Shown: positions 18,872 through 19,165 of the stretch, one piece after another | Numbering within the stretch: position 1 is the first letter of the stretch | Layout of the letters: each line of letters opens with the position of its first letter | NCBI GenBank assembly: GCA_964481755.1 | Contig: CAYZVH010000045.1 | Coordinates: forward strand, 1 to 19,165 | Direction of reading: 5' to 3' | Length of the DNA: 19,165 bases | Origin: Phocaeicola_A sp964481755 | Lineage (GTDB): Bacteria > Bacteroidota > Bacteroidia > Bacteroidales > Bacteroidaceae | The notes under the pieces: model-generated | What the model saw: only the letters and a program-made list of their open reading frames with translations | What the model was told of the DNA's origin: nothing | The model's database searches: none | Program-made: the position numbers and the translations under genes

Positions 18872-19165
18872 CTAGCGAGAGGGACCGTCGTGACGATAGT
18901 GGAACCACGAGAACGACACACTGCCCCGGGCACCGAGACGATTGTAGCAATAGAGCGCCAAACGCACACCTTTCCAGTTGCCGAAGCGGATGTAGAAGGA
19001 GTCACCACAGGGTGTGAACTGCCGGTTGTCGAAGCTGTAGGCAAAGCGGAAATCCTTGCCAGGGAAGTCGAGAGTGACGCGGAGGTAGAGTTTCTTGCCC
19101 TTCACACGGACCACAGGAGTCTCGGTGGCATCGTCGGAGAGGTAGAGCCAGCGTTCACCATCCTC
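18872..19165 (-). CDS. C-terminal end of a probable GH43-type glycoside hydrolase (cut by window edge)
   Basis: The frame is open from the right edge to the TAG at 18872-18874, giving 97 residues of an exported-enzyme-like C-terminus with no start codon in view. It reads as a beta-sandwich: WLYLSDD, LYLRVTLDFPGKDFRFAYSF, GDSFYIRFGNWKGVRLALYC and a final SFSWFHYRHDG. The late pattern 'hydrophobic G...A/L Y-x-Y/N ... G-x-V-x-F-x-W-F-x-Y' is typical of the concanavalin-like C-terminal domain of GH43 beta-xylosidases and alpha-L-arabinofuranosidases. The catalytic propeller would be to the right. A GTG at 19112-19114 is not a credible start because the frame continues upstream with sensible sequence. 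Another ConA-type enzyme cannot be excluded. Confidence 0.6.
   Translation of the reverse strand, partial: EDGERWLYLSDDATETPVVRVKGKKLYLRVTLDFPGKDFRFAYSFDNRQFTPCGDSFYIRFGNWKGVRLALYCYNRLGARGSVSFSWFHYRHDGPSR

Overview
The window comes from a Bacteroidota (Bacteroidales-type) genome with GC-rich genes and AT-rich spacers. Three things point there. Promoters match the Bacteroidota pattern (TTTG or TTG, 19-20 bp, TAnnTTTG). Starts lack Shine-Dalgarno sites. The gene content is that of a secreted carbohydrate-degrading locus: exported enzymes whose signal peptides mostly end in Ala before Gln, plus a Bacteroides-type ECF sigma factor. I cannot fix the genus.

Layout. At the left edge is the N-terminal part of an ECF sigma factor (minus strand), then a complete EamA/DMT-family membrane transporter (minus strand). 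A 258-nt divergent spacer carries a promoter for each direction, a 10-bp inverted repeat over the transporter promoter, and a leader hairpin. From 1667 to 17913 six plus-strand genes run as one apparent operon, bounded by the promoter at 1572-1603 and a strong hairpin terminator at 17935-17990. Convergent to it, on the minus strand, lie a secreted SGNH/GDSL hydrolase and the C-terminal end of a probable GH43-type enzyme. The 176-nt gap between these two holds a three-copy, 22-bp-period array of dyad operators next to a -7 element.

Function. The six enzymes fit dismantling of the pectin rhamnogalacturonan-II (RG-II) side chains. In order: a GH143-GH142-like fusion (BT1020 type: Dha hydrolase plus beta-L-arabinofuranosidase, chain D); a GH78 alpha-L-rhamnosidase; a large esterase with an N-terminal STN domain and a C-terminal DUF3826 domain; a GH95 enzyme whose active site looks like an alpha-L-galactosidase (chain A cap); a GH140 apiosidase (the apiose that joins chains A and B to the backbone); and a GH78 rhamnosidase fused to a sialidase-like propeller, which would suit chain C (Rha-Kdo). 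All six carry signal peptides and probably act in the periplasm. No SusC/SusD pair, HTCS regulator or polysaccharide lyase is in the window, so it is part of a larger locus.

The most interesting points are two fusion enzymes that each seem matched to one RG-II disaccharide side chain (with opposite domain order), the STN-esterase-DUF3826 protein, and the operator array. Family assignments come from reading motifs and from memory of the families; no database search was run.
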